64,000 nucleotides of DNA, taken from positions 34,632-98,631 of the forward strand of contig JBNLFS010000096.1 of assembly GCA_050305635.1 (NCBI GenBank). The letters are read 5' to 3'. The translations under genes and the position numbers were made by a program. This DNA is from Thiodiazotropha sp050305635. GTDB lineage: Bacteria; Pseudomonadota; Gammaproteobacteria; Chromatiales; Chromatiaceae. This document shows positions 8,966 through 17,805 of the stretch, piece by piece (position 1 is the stretch's first letter; every line of letters begins with the position of its first letter). The notes under the pieces were generated by a model. That model made no database searches, had not been told where the DNA came from, and saw nothing but the letters and a program-made list of their open reading frames with translations.

Positions 8966-9463
8966 ATGAAACCGATGATATCGTTGATTGCCGCCCTGGC
9001 GAGGAATGGGGTGATTGGCCGGGACAACCGGCTGCCCTGGCATCTGCCGGCGGATCTTCAGCATTTCAAGGCGCTGACTCTGGGCAAACCCATGGTCATG
9101 GGGCGGCGTACCTGGGAATCCCTGCCGGGTCTGCTGCCGGGTCGGCGGCATGTCGTGGTGAGCCGCAATCCGGACTATCGGGCCGAGGGTGCGGATCGGG
9201 TGTCCACCCTTGATGAGGCGATCCGGCTGCTGCAGGAGTCACCGGAAATCATGATCGTGGGTGGCGCCCAGCTCTATAGCGCGATTCTGCCCAATGCGGA
9301 CCGGCTCTACCCGACCCGGGTCGAGGCGGATGTGACGGGGGATGCGAAGTTCCCGGAAATCGACTGGAACCAATGGCAGGAAACAGCTCGGGAAAGCCGT
9401 GCGGCGGACGATAAGAACCCTTATGACTGCACCTTTCTGACCTACGACCGGATTGTTCCCTGA
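8966..9463 (+). CDS. folA: Dihydrofolate reductase
   Basis: 165 residues, usual chromosomal DHFR length. Family features are the N-terminal SLIAALARNGVIGRDNRLPWHLPADLQHF region (the Met20-type loop with NRLPWHLP) and MGRRTWESL, followed by IMIVGGAQLYSAIL. It reduces dihydrofolate to tetrahydrofolate with NADPH, replenishing the cofactor used by ThyA immediately upstream. It is 12 bp downstream of thyA, and GGGGGAGGG before the ATG serves as ribosome-binding site. Confidence 0.97.
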   Translation: MKPMISLIAALARNGVIGRDNRLPWHLPADLQHFKALTLGKPMVMGRRTWESLPGLLPGRRHVVVSRNPDYRAEGADRVSTLDEAIRLLQESPEIMIVGGAQLYSAILPNADRLYPTRVEADVTGDAKFPEIDWNQWQETARESRAADDKNPYDCTFLTYDRIVP

Positions 9464-9508
9464 TTTGAAACGTAGTTGAACTAACGTAGTTCAGCCATAA
9501 GGCAAACC

Positions 9509-9642
9509 GTAGCCCGGGTGAAGCAACGCGGAATCCGGGAATCCCTCCCTTCATCAGAGCGTGTTCCAGTATCATTGGATCGAATGTTTTCGTGGGGTCT
9601 GTGCCAACCCTCCCGGGTTCCGCGTTGCTCCACCCAGGCTAC
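9509..9642. repeat. GTAGCCCGGGTGAAGC-type inverted repeat element
   Basis: The left arm GTAGCCCGGGTGAAGCAACG is the near-perfect reverse complement of the right arm that ends GCTCCACCCAGGCTAC at 9642. The element is about 134 bp and lies in the spacer between convergent folA and apaH. Related GTAGCCCGG-GGAATCCGGG repeats are common intergenic elements in gammaproteobacteria. No coding content is evident. Confidence 0.7.
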
Positions 9643-9742
9643 GAAATTAGGTGACCCTGTAGGAAAGGCTAAGCACAGTGCGATCATCCGCAAATAAAGA
9701 GATTCTACTGGCAGTTTTCCCCTCAGGGATTCATGGGGCTGA

Positions 9743-10555
9743 TCAACAGTGCAGGTGGTGAGGCTCTGGCGGCTTGTGCTTGCGGATGCGCAGAGCCGTC
9801 AAACGCCCGCCCCACAGGCAGCCGCTATCCAGTGACCAGACTCGGTCGATATTTCGATATCCCAGCGTGGACCAGTGTCCGAACAGGATCCGCTCATGTC
9901 GGGTCTTGCGGTGAGGGGCCAGATACCAGGGCAGCGCGCCTTGCAGGTGCTGCTCGGGAGGCCCTTTATCTTGCATATGCAGTCGGCCATCGGGCATACA
10001 GTAGCGCAGCCGGGTAAAGCAGTTGGTGATGTAGCGCAGACGATCCATGCCCTGCAGCGACTCATCCCATTGATCGGGCTGGTTGCCATACATGTCCTGA
10101 CAGAAATCGTGAAAGCCGGGGCCGCGCAAGGTCGACTCGAGTTCCCGGGCGCAGGCCTTTGCTTGGGTAAGGTCCCATTGCGGCGGTAGTCCCGCATGGA
10201 TCAGGCTGAAGCCGCGCTTGTGGCTGTGGTGCATCACCGGGCAATGTCGTAGCCAGTCGATCAATTCGTCCCGATCCGGCGCTTCCAGTATCTCGTGCAA
10301 CTCACCGGCTTGCGAATGGCTGAGATTCCCCTCGGAAAGCGCCAGCAGGTGCAGGTCATGATTTCCCAGAACGCTCACGGCCCGGTCACCCAGGGATTTG
10401 ACGAAGCGCAGGACCTGGAGTGAGTGGGGGCCCCGGTTGATCAGGTCGCCGGCGAACCAGAGTTTGTCCTGGGTTGGGTCAAAATCGATCAGGTCCAGCA
10501 GGCGCCGCAGTTCCTCGTAACAGCCCTGTATGTCGCCGATGGCATACACCGCCAT
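9743..10555 (-). CDS. apaH: Diadenosine tetraphosphatase, symmetrical
   Basis: 270 residues from the ATG at 10555, which gives MAVYAIGDIQGCYEEL; the frame also contains an upstream TTG at 10561. Metallophosphoesterase motifs are GDIQGC, GDLINRGP and GNHDLHLLAL. ApaH cleaves Ap4A to two ADP and also removes Np4-type caps from RNA, acting in the cytoplasm. It follows apaG on the minus strand with a 37-bp gap, the conserved apaGH order. No pdxA or ksgA is present in the window, so the larger E. coli folA-apaH-apaG-ksgA cluster is only partly kept. folA here is convergent with apaH. Confidence 0.97.
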   Translation of the reverse strand: MAVYAIGDIQGCYEELRRLLDLIDFDPTQDKLWFAGDLINRGPHSLQVLRFVKSLGDRAVSVLGNHDLHLLALSEGNLSHSQAGELHEILEAPDRDELIDWLRHCPVMHHSHKRGFSLIHAGLPPQWDLTQAKACARELESTLRGPGFHDFCQDMYGNQPDQWDESLQGMDRLRYITNCFTRLRYCMPDGRLHMQDKGPPEQHLQGALPWYLAPHRKTRHERILFGHWSTLGYRNIDRVWSLDSGCLWGGRLTALRIRKHKPPEPHHLHC

Positions 10556-10592
10556 GTTCAAAGTCCTGTGCCTGCGCAGGTCGGGGCCGACC

Positions 10593-10976
10593 TCAATGCA
10601 GACTGCCGGGTCTCGCCAGAGAGAAGGCCGGGATCATGGCATCGAAATGGTTGCCCTGGGCGTCGATCATGTCATAGCTCCCCTGCATGCTGCCAACCGG
10701 GGTATCGAGCACCGTACCGCTGGTGTAGCGGAAGGTCTCGCCGGGGTTGAGTTGGGGTTGCTCTCCGACCACGCCCTCACCCCGGACTTCCTGGATCTTC
10801 CCGTTGGCGTCGGTGATGATCCAGTGGCGCTTCAGGAGTCGGGCCGTGGTGGGACCGTCATTCCGGATGGTGACCGTGTAGGAGAAAACGAAACGCTGCT
10901 CCTTGGGGAGTGATTGCGACTCCACGTAACGGCTCTCAACCTGAACCGCGATGCGGTGGCTCGTTTCCTTATCCAT
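10593..10976 (-). CDS. apaG: Co2+/Mg2+ efflux protein ApaG (DUF525)
   Basis: 127 residues, the normal length of ApaG. The fibronectin-III-like ApaG domain covers nearly all of it, with RFVFSYTVTIRN, RHWIITDANG and the GVVGEQPQL region, then SGTVLDTPVGSMQGSY. The biochemical role remains debated; mutants in enterobacteria show altered cobalt resistance and magnesium efflux. It is the first gene of the apaG-apaH pair. No regulatory site is obvious upstream. Confidence 0.96.
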   Translation of the reverse strand: MDKETSHRIAVQVESRYVESQSLPKEQRFVFSYTVTIRNDGPTTARLLKRHWIITDANGKIQEVRGEGVVGEQPQLNPGETFRYTSGTVLDTPVGSMQGSYDMIDAQGNHFDAMIPAFSLARPGSLH

Positions 10977-11231
10977 CGTTACTCAAACCTGGTCGTTAAT
11001 TCTGTGTTGTAGGTTGCCGGTAGTTGGACCGTTGCGTCTCGGGACGGTTCGGTATCACAGTCGATCGTCAACAGGGCGGCACATATATTAAAGATTACTT
11101 AGGCGGCGTGCTGAGTGCAATGCTTCGAAAGCTTTGCCGGACCGCTTGGGAAGTTATAGTAATGGTTTAAGAAATAAAAGCATGTGCCGATAAGTAGGGC
11201 AGACATGGTCGCATGATGGAATGGATCGTTC

Positions 11232-11708
11232 ATGAAACACGCTTTGCTGATGATCGCTTTGCTAATCAGTTCCTGCCACTGGGCGGTGGGGGGCGATACG
11301 GACGGCATGGCGCTGATCTCCGGGGCGATGTCGGGTGAAGTTTCCCGGGTCAATGACCTGCTGGCCCAGGGCGTGGATCCGAATGCCGCCAATGCGGCAG
11401 GACGCTCCGCTCTGCATTTTGCCGCATTCAACGGCAACCTGTTGACCGTCCAGGCCCTGTTGGCGGCGGGTGCCGATCCGGGACTGGCCGATAGCCGGGG
11501 AATCACACCTCTGATGGAGGCGGCCGCGTTTGGTCACCTGGAAATCGTGCGCTTGCTGATTCAGCGTGGCGTCGATGTGAACGCTTCGGATCAGGCGGGC
11601 AATACGGCGCTGGGATTGGCCAACAAAGGGCAACACGCGAAGGTATCGGGGTTGCTCGGTGAAATGGGTGCCACGGAGTCCGCCGCCCAGAATGGTAAAA
11701 AGCCGTGA
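11232..11708 (+). CDS. Exported ankyrin-repeat protein
   Basis: 158 residues. The N terminus (about residues 1-20) is a signal peptide, MKHALLMIALLISS followed by a cysteine. Ankyrin repeats follow: GRSALHFAAFNGNLLTVQALLAAGADP and GITPLMEAAAFGHLEIVRLLIQRGVDV are two canonical repeats of about 33 residues, flanked by partial ones. Ankyrin repeats bind protein partners, and bacterial periplasmic members such as AnkB in Pseudomonas act near catalase. No partner is visible here, so the function is unknown. The gene stands alone between apaG and a tiny membrane-protein frame. Confidence 0.85.
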   Translation: MKHALLMIALLISSCHWAVGGDTDGMALISGAMSGEVSRVNDLLAQGVDPNAANAAGRSALHFAAFNGNLLTVQALLAAGADPGLADSRGITPLMEAAAFGHLEIVRLLIQRGVDVNASDQAGNTALGLANKGQHAKVSGLLGEMGATESAAQNGKKP

Positions 11709-11906
11709 GTCTTCTGTCGGATTGCGGCTCAGGCGGTATCCGGTCGGCACGGGACTGGTCAGTAAAATGACGGGTTTATCGATACACGGCCTATGGCTTT
11801 GTGAACGATGTCCAGAATTCTGTGCTGCAGCGTGACCCGTGTCATAGTTTACTGCAGGAAGTGCGCGAATAATTTAAATTAAGTCATTGAATAGGCTTGA
11901 ACTGAA

Positions 11907-12062
11907 ATGAAAAGACAATCTCCTCACCATAAGCCCGATTTCTTCGCCGTTGTGGTTTTGCTGGTGATTCTGGGATTCGGTCTTACCCTGGCGGTTCAGG
12001 TCAGCGCCATCGATCAGCAGCAGGTGGTGGAAACCACGGTCTCGAATACCGACGCGGGCTGA
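11907..12062 (+). CDS. Small single-span membrane protein, 51 residues
   Basis: An ATG-to-TGA frame of 51 codons starts MKRQSPHHKP and then has a hydrophobic segment, FFAVVVLLVILGFGLTLAVQ (about residues 12-31), followed by a polar tail. A cytoplasmic basic N terminus and one membrane span are predicted. The Shine-Dalgarno site is weak. Amino-acid composition and a clear span argue for a real gene, but I recognise no family. Confidence 0.45.
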   Translation: MKRQSPHHKPDFFAVVVLLVILGFGLTLAVQVSAIDQQQVVETTVSNTDAG

Positions 12063-12110
12063 TTGCCTGGGTTTTCTGAATCGGATCCCCGATAGTCCCT
12101 TCTTAGCCTG

Positions 12111-12755
12111 CTAGACGTAGTAGACAGATTTCGTCATCAGCTTGGCGGTCAGTTTCATGGCGAATCTGATCGGAGCGGGTAGGGGTGCTCCCCCAGACTC
12201 AAGCGCCATGTTCGCATGCTGAATCTCGTCTGTTTTCATCTGCTCCAGCACCGCATGGCTCTTCCTGTCCTGAGGGGGAATCTGCTGCAGGTGGGATTCC
12301 AGATGCGCTTCCACCTGATGCTCCGTTTCGGCGACAAAGCCCAGGCTCCATTTGTCCCCCGCCAGTCCAGCGGCGGCGCCGAGCATGAACGATCCGGCGT
12401 ACCAGAGCGGATTGAGCAGGCTCTTGCGGTTGTCGAATGCCTCAAGACGACTCTCGCACCAGGCCAGATGATCATTCTCCTCCTGGGCGGCGCGTTCCAG
12501 ACGATCCCGGATTTCCGGGAGTTTCGCGGTCAGGGCCTGGCCCTGGTAGAGCGCCTGGGCGCACACCTCTCCGGTATGGTTGATGCGCATCAGGCGCGCG
12601 GTGAGGTCCCGCTCCTCCTCACTCAGATCCGCCTCCTCGAAAGCGGCGGCCGGGTCATCCCTTTCCGTGACCTGCGGACGGCCAAACAGGGTTCGGACAG
12701 CGGTGTCCAAACCTATCAGAAACCGATCGGAGGGTGCGTAATCGCGGTGTGCCAT
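12111..12755 (-). CDS. coq7: 2-polyprenyl-3-methyl-6-methoxy-1,4-benzoquinone monooxygenase
   Basis: 214 residues, typical of bacterial Coq7/UbiM-independent hydroxylase. It has the ferritin-like di-iron ligands in the expected order: Glu in RINHTGEVCAQALY, Glu-x-x-His in EENDHLAWCE, Glu in the TEHQVEAHLESH region and Glu-x-x-His in TDEIQHA. It hydroxylates the C6 position during ubiquinone synthesis at the membrane. This is the Coq7 solution found in some gammaproteobacteria in place of UbiF. It stands upstream of nothing obvious and is preceded on the same strand by the GlcF-like gene, 70 bp away. Confidence 0.96.
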   Translation of the reverse strand: MAHRDYAPSDRFLIGLDTAVRTLFGRPQVTERDDPAAAFEEADLSEEERDLTARLMRINHTGEVCAQALYQGQALTAKLPEIRDRLERAAQEENDHLAWCESRLEAFDNRKSLLNPLWYAGSFMLGAAAGLAGDKWSLGFVAETEHQVEAHLESHLQQIPPQDRKSHAVLEQMKTDEIQHANMALESGGAPLPAPIRFAMKLTAKLMTKSVYYV

Positions 12756-12825
12756 GGTAGTGTTCCTTCAACGGTTTGGCCGGGCCAGGCGGGGTCAAAA
12801 CCATAACGCCAACAGCGGGTTTTAT

Positions 12826-14034
12826 TCAACCCTGTTCAAACCCTGTTACGGGTCCGGGCCATTGTCTGAGGATGAGTTCAGCCGGGTGCAGGACTTCGAT
12901 TGAGATTCCGGCCTCGGCGATGAGTTCCCGAAACTGCAGGGCGCAGCCGGTATTGGTGGTGAGCAGAATCCGGGGCTGAGTGGCTTTGATAGCGTCGATC
13001 TTTTTCAGGCCCAGTTGCCGGGAAAGTTGCGGCTGTGTCACCAGGTAGCTGCCGGCAGCGCCGCAGCATATCGCATTTTCGGGCAGGGGAATCAGTTCCA
13101 GAGCGGGGATCCGGCTGAGCAGTTCCATACTGCGATCATCCCGGGCCGAGCAGGGTATGTGCAGGGCGGCCTTGCAATGCAAAGGAGCCAGTTGAGGGAA
13201 CTGTTGAGGCGGAATGCTTAGCAGAAAATCGACGATGGAGAGCAACGGTTGCTCGATCGCTTGCTGCTCCATGAGCTCAAGATGGCAGGCGCTGGCCAGG
13301 GTGATCACACATTCCGCACGGCTTTTAGCGCTCTGCTCTCGGTTTTGCTGACATAGAAGATCGGCTTGCTCCTCAAAGCCGTTGTGCCGGTGCAGGGCTC
13401 CGCAGCAGGCCTGGTGCTTGGGTATTTCGACCGCATAACCCAGACGCCGCAGCAGAATCAAAGCGGTCCTGTGCAGCGGATACTCGACATGCGGCGCGAC
13501 GCAACCGGTAAACAGCTGTACCAGACGCCCCGTGGGACTTGCAGCGGGATGCAGTCCGGTCAGCTGCTGGTTCGGGACCTGCAACTGGCGAGCTAAGGAC
13601 AGCAGCCGCTTAAGTCTGGGGACGGGAAGCGTTTTGAACAGCTGGGGGATTCCGAGTCTCGTCAAGGTTCGAAACGCACGTGTCAAGGCGGACAGGCGCT
13701 GCGGACGGATCAGCTGATCGAGGAGTCGTTTGCTCCACGGCCGCACGCCCTGGTGTTCGAGCATCAGCGAGCGACTTGTATCCAGAAGCTGCGAATAGTG
13801 CACGCCGGACGGGCAGGCTGCCTCGCAGGCGCGACAACCCAGGCAGCGATCCAGATGAACGCCGAGTCGGCTCTGCGTACCCAGTTCCCCTTTTGCCAGG
13901 GCCTGCATGAGACTGATCCTGCCCCGGGGTGAGTCGGCTTCGCTGGCAAGCAGAAGATAGGTTGGACAATGAGGCAGACAGAGACCGCACTTTACGCAAC
14001 GGTCCGCTTCTGAAAGCAGGTGTTCGGGTGTCAC
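12826..14034 (-). CDS. glcF: GlcF-like (Fe-S)-binding protein with two CCG domains
   Basis: 402 residues from a GTG start at 14034. Two ferredoxin motifs are present near the N terminus: CVKCGLCLPHCPTYLL (15-30) and CLGCRACEAACPSGVHY (64-80). Two CCG cysteine-rich domains follow, marked by QACCGALHRH and AICCGAAGSYL. This layout is that of glycolate dehydrogenase subunit GlcF and related heterodisulfide-reductase-type electron carriers. In E. coli GlcF works with GlcD and GlcE to pass electrons from glycolate to quinone; neither partner is in this window. The next gene is coq7. The substrate is therefore uncertain, and GlcF is a family name rather than a proven role. The ribosome-binding site is weak. 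Confidence 0.75.
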   Translation of the reverse strand: MTPEHLLSEADRCVKCGLCLPHCPTYLLLASEADSPRGRISLMQALAKGELGTQSRLGVHLDRCLGCRACEAACPSGVHYSQLLDTSRSLMLEHQGVRPWSKRLLDQLIRPQRLSALTRAFRTLTRLGIPQLFKTLPVPRLKRLLSLARQLQVPNQQLTGLHPAASPTGRLVQLFTGCVAPHVEYPLHRTALILLRRLGYAVEIPKHQACCGALHRHNGFEEQADLLCQQNREQSAKSRAECVITLASACHLELMEQQAIEQPLLSIVDFLLSIPPQQFPQLAPLHCKAALHIPCSARDDRSMELLSRIPALELIPLPENAICCGAAGSYLVTQPQLSRQLGLKKIDAIKATQPRILLTTNTGCALQFRELIAEAGISIEVLHPAELILRQWPGPVTGFEQG

Positions 14035-14304
14035 AGCGGGCAGATTCGGCTCGGAAAGAGTAGAATCTTACCCGATTCGAAGCCCCGGTGGGTATCTTCC
14101 CATGCTTTCACTCGGGATTGGGGGATTTCTGGCCTCACCGGGGTGATCCGGCGGAGGTAAAATGAGCAATCGGCGCCATGGCGGGCTATCATGTGATTCA
14201 CTTTGAACAGACGGGTATCACACCCGGCTGACCGGCAACCGGGGGGGTAATGGTGCACGCCATGTCCGGATCCCTGTTGGACAAGGCACTGCGAGGTTTG
14301 TGAT

Positions 14305-14613
14305 ATGTCCTACTTTCGCTACCACCTCTTTTTCTGCGTCAATGAACGGTCGGACGGCCGGCCCTGCTGTGCTCAGCATGGGTCGAAGGAGATGCGCGAA
14401 TACCTGAAAGGTCGGGTCAAGGCGGAGGGATTGTCCGGTCCCGGCGGGATTCGGGTGAATATCGCGGGCTGTCTCGATCGCTGCGATCTGGGTCCCGTTC
14501 TGGTCGTTTATCCGGATGCGGTCTGGTATACCTATGTGGATCGCGAGGACCTGGACGAGATCCTGGACAAGCATCTCATCAAGGGAGAGCCGGTCGAGCG
14601 ACTGATGATCTGA
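14305..14613 (+). CDS. Thioredoxin-like [2Fe-2S] ferredoxin domain protein
   Basis: 102 residues forming a single thioredoxin-like [2Fe-2S] domain. Cluster ligands are placed as in the family: Cys in HLFFCVNERSDG, Cys in RPCCAQHG, then Cys-x-x-x-Cys in NIAGCLDRCDLGP. The stretch VVYPDAVWYTYVDREDLDEIL matches the fold's end. Such proteins are probable electron carriers of unknown partner and are often annotated NAD-dependent-formate-dehydrogenase-like or simply ferredoxin. It is transcribed alone and is not near a dehydrogenase subunit. The start is an ATG after a spaced purine-rich stretch. Confidence 0.85.
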   Translation: MSYFRYHLFFCVNERSDGRPCCAQHGSKEMREYLKGRVKAEGLSGPGGIRVNIAGCLDRCDLGPVLVVYPDAVWYTYVDREDLDEILDKHLIKGEPVERLMI

Positions 14614-14967
14614 TCCGGTAGTGTGTCGTGAGTCTGCGATCGATCCGGGAACGGCGTCAATCGTTCTCATGAAGCGCTAGTGACTGGTTTTAAAGAGGTT
14701 TTCGAGTCCTTTCGGGTTGCTGTCGGGACGATGTTAAAGGGAATCCCGATCTGGCCGCTACCCTGAAGAAGCTCGGTGGGGTCCGATCAGGCGAACCGCT
14801 TTCTCTGCTTGTGCGAAAGCGTGAAGTGGGTTGGCTTTAGGGAGAAAAAAAGAGCCCTTGGATGGCTTATAATCCCTTGCATTAGCCGAGTGTTTGTATA
14901 GTATTAAGAAATTAGTCTAAGTTTCCTCCCTTAATGGACTGTTTCCTATGGGATTTTGGAGTTTGCC
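14614..14967. other. Intergenic spacer with upstream region of the Ig-like lipoprotein
   Basis: About 350 bp with no supported gene. A TATAAT hexamer lies at 14868-14873, but a good -35 hexamer is not present at the usual distance, so I do not call a promoter. GGAG at 14958-14961 is the ribosome-binding site that fixes the ATG at 14968. Confidence 0.4.
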
Positions 14968-16755
14968 ATGACAGGTCTCGCGCGTATTCTCACCCCGTTC
15001 TTCCTCATGATAGTGCTGGCCGCCTGCGGGGGTGGCGATGCGGAAACCCCGTGGGATAGTGGAACATCGCAGTCTGGCGACACGATTGAGGATTCCGGCA
15101 CTGACAGCGCTTATATCGCAATCGGTAGCGGGTCGGGTGATGATTTCTCAGCGGGTGACCTGGATATTACGGTCACCTCTTTATCCGCAGGCGGGCAAAC
15201 CTCCATCAATGCGACCTTGGCGGACGCTTCGGGAAATCTTTATCAGGAGAGCGCGACCGTCACCTTTTCGTCGGACTGCATGGCATCGGGTTCAGCCAGC
15301 ATCACCAGCCCGGTTGAAACATCAACAGGTGTGGTAACTGCTACGTACATCGCCCAGGGATGTTCCGGAACTGACAATATACGGGCTACAACCACGATCA
15401 ACGGCAACACGACCGTCGCCAGAGGCAGTGTCACTGTTCAAGGCGCCGAAATCGGTTCGCTCCAGTTCATCTCTGCAGTGCCTTCCCTGATTGGCTTGCG
15501 CGGTGTCGGTCTTACGGAAGTCTCCAAGGTGACTTTCCAAGTTTTGGATCAGAACGGAAATCCGGTTGCACGGCAGGCTGTTAACTTTTCTCTCAACACC
15601 AGCATTGGCGGTGTGTCAATTCCGCTGGGCGCGGATAAGTCAACTAGCGACACCAGCGGCTATGTCAACACGGATGTAAAATCCGGCACGGTACCGACAT
15701 CCGTGCGGGTTACCGCTTCGCTCAGCGCCAATCCGCTGATTTCCACTCAGTCTGACGGACTGATTATCTCCACTGGTGTATCGGATCAGAACAGTTTTTC
15801 CATCAGCTCTTCGGATTTCAATCCGGAAACCTGGGGATATGATGGAGTTGAAGTAGCGATCACCATCCACGCGGCTGATCATTTCAACAATCCGGTACCG
15901 GATGGCACCGCGATCTATTTCACGACGGAAGGCGGACAGATCCAGTCACAATGTCAAATTGCGGACGGTGCCTGTTCGGTAAATTGGACCAGTTCGAATC
16001 CACGACCGAGTAATGGGCGTGTGACCATCCTGGCAACCATGCTGGGAGAAGAGTCGTTTATTGATGCCAACGGAAACGGCGTGCTGGATTTTGGTGATAC
16101 GGCAGATTCGGATATTCCGGAAGCTTTCAGGGACGATGATGAAAACGGCATCCTGAACCGGGGCGCAGAGGAGTTTGTGGATTTCAATAACAACGGAGTC
16201 TATGACGGTTTGGGCGTGGACCCGGATTACAACGGTGCATTGTGCTGTGATGCGGCAGCAGTGGCGGAAGCGCAGGCTGCCGTTGCTTCCGGTGAGGACC
16301 CTGGAGTTTGCTACGGTGTAACCCCGACCACAACGCCGCAATGTAGTGCTGAGAAAAATATCCATGTACGCAGTTCCACCAGGCTGATCATGGCGGAGAG
16401 TTTCGGGAGTATTACCCCGATCCAAGGTTTCACCGGAGGGGTCGTCGACCTCAGAAGTGGCGGCGTACTGGTGGGTTTTGAGATTGTTGGTCCTGATACC
16501 GGACAGGTTTTGCCTGCGGGTACCACCGTTGAATTCTCAAGTTCCAATGGTGAAGTTGCGGATAATTCGGATTACGAAATTCCTTCCACGACTTTTGATG
16601 CGACATTGGGTAGCGCTGAAGGCTTTGATACCTTCTATGTGGCCTTGGCACCGACAGAAAACCTGGAGTCTGGCGATGACTGGGGTGTGCTGATCGTTAC
16701 CGTCACGACACCCGCGGGTAATGTCACCCGGGCATCTTTCGAGGTAATCGATTAG
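14968..16755 (+). CDS. Ig-like domain lipoprotein with EF-hand-like calcium motifs
   Basis: 595 residues from the ATG at 14968, which is better placed than an upstream TTG at 14956 because GGAG sits 6 bp before it. A lipoprotein signal ends LAAC (lipobox) at about residues 16-19, followed by a Gly/Asp/Ser-rich linker. Bacterial Ig-like (Big_1-type) repeats follow, for example VTFQVLDQNGNPVARQAV and HAADHFNNPVPDGTAIYFTT. An insertion near residues 370-420 carries acidic repeats DANGNGVLDFGD, DDDENGILNRG and DFNNNGVYDG, which look like dockerin or EF-hand calcium loops. Six or more cysteines cluster after it. It is likely a surface or periplasmic-face adhesin-like protein; function unknown. It is transcribed alone. 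Confidence 0.7.
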   Translation: MTGLARILTPFFLMIVLAACGGGDAETPWDSGTSQSGDTIEDSGTDSAYIAIGSGSGDDFSAGDLDITVTSLSAGGQTSINATLADASGNLYQESATVTFSSDCMASGSASITSPVETSTGVVTATYIAQGCSGTDNIRATTTINGNTTVARGSVTVQGAEIGSLQFISAVPSLIGLRGVGLTEVSKVTFQVLDQNGNPVARQAVNFSLNTSIGGVSIPLGADKSTSDTSGYVNTDVKSGTVPTSVRVTASLSANPLISTQSDGLIISTGVSDQNSFSISSSDFNPETWGYDGVEVAITIHAADHFNNPVPDGTAIYFTTEGGQIQSQCQIADGACSVNWTSSNPRPSNGRVTILATMLGEESFIDANGNGVLDFGDTADSDIPEAFRDDDENGILNRGAEEFVDFNNNGVYDGLGVDPDYNGALCCDAAAVAEAQAAVASGEDPGVCYGVTPTTTPQCSAEKNIHVRSSTRLIMAESFGSITPIQGFTGGVVDLRSGGVLVGFEIVGPDTGQVLPAGTTVEFSSSNGEVADNSDYEIPSTTFDATLGSAEGFDTFYVALAPTENLESGDDWGVLIVTVTTPAGNVTRASFEVID

Positions 16756-16789
16756 TTCAGCCAGTCGGTTGATCGTCATTTAAAGCAGG

Positions 16790-16827
16790 CCCTCCACTGT
16801 TTCAGCTCAGGTTGAAACACTGGGGGG
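16790..16827 (+). terminator. Hairpin after the Ig-like lipoprotein gene
   Basis: CCTCCACTGTTTCA pairs with TGAAACACTGGGGGG around a short loop, 34 bp after the stop codon. It is not followed by a clear U-run, so terminator strength is uncertain. Confidence 0.5.
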
Positions 16828-16989
16828 CTTCCCTTGTCACAACATGTATCTGTGATACTGTCGTTATTGAGCCGCACCCGAGCTAGGTTTGTTTTCAAAC
16901 AAAATCTCCCGCTTGACGGTCCTCCGGTTATTCACGAACAATGTATGGGCTTAATTTCCTAGCTCCAGTTAAGAGGTTTAGATTCCCTC

Positions 16990-17805
16990 GTGGATAGCAG
17001 TCAGACGCTGATCAAAATCCGTAACCTGACCTTCTCCCATGGTCAAAGGGTGATCTTCGATGGCGTGAATATCGACATCCCCAAAGGCAAGGTGACCGCG
17101 ATCATGGGGCCTAGTGGTACCGGTAAAACCACCCTGCTGAAGCTGATCGGGGGGCAGTTGCACCCGACCTCCGGGAGTATCGAGGTGGACGGTCAGAATG
17201 TGCATCGACTTTCACGCAAGGCTCTGTATCAATTGAGAATGCGTATGGGCATGCTGTTTCAGAGCGGCGCCTTGCTGACCGATCTCAATGTCTTCGATAA
17301 CGTGGCCTACCCGATTCGCGAGCATACGAATCTGCCTGAGACCATGATTCGCCGGTTGGTGCTGATGAAACTCGAGGCCGTGGGGCTGCGCGGTGCGCGG
17401 GACCTGATGCCTTCGGAACTCTCTGGGGGGATGGCGCGGCGTGTCGCACTGTCACGGGCAATCGCCCTCGATCCGATGATGGTGATGTACGATGAACCCT
17501 TCACCGGCCAGGATCCCATCTCGATGGGTGTGCTGGCCCAGTTGATCCGGCGTCTCAACGATGCGGTGGGGATCACCAGTATTCTGGTATCTCACGACGT
17601 GGAGGAGACTCTGGGTATCGCCGATCAGGTCTATGTGATCTCCCAGGGCAAGGTGATCGAGTCCGGTACCCCCAAAGCGTTGCAATCCTCCGTTTCTCCA
17701 GCAGTGAAGCAGTTCCTTGGAGGGCTTCCCGACGGACCGGTGGGTTTCCATTACCAGGCGCCTGAACTCGCCGAGGATCTGTTGAGTATGCAGGGGGGCC
17801 ATTGA
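16990..17805 (+). CDS. mlaF: Mla phospholipid-transport ABC ATPase
   Basis: 271 residues from a GTG at 16990. ABC motifs are present: Walker A GPSGTGKTT (40-48), signature ELSGGMARRVALSRA, and Walker B MMVMYDEPF with the switch His in SILVSHDVEE. MlaF powers the MlaFEDB complex, which moves phospholipids between the inner membrane and the periplasm to preserve outer-membrane asymmetry. The stop overlaps the mlaE ATG by one base. The gene starts an operon that lacks mlaC. Confidence 0.97.
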   Translation: MDSSQTLIKIRNLTFSHGQRVIFDGVNIDIPKGKVTAIMGPSGTGKTTLLKLIGGQLHPTSGSIEVDGQNVHRLSRKALYQLRMRMGMLFQSGALLTDLNVFDNVAYPIREHTNLPETMIRRLVLMKLEAVGLRGARDLMPSELSGGMARRVALSRAIALDPMMVMYDEPFTGQDPISMGVLAQLIRRLNDAVGITSILVSHDVEETLGIADQVYVISQGKVIESGTPKALQSSVSPAVKQFLGGLPDGPVGFHYQAPELAEDLLSMQGGH

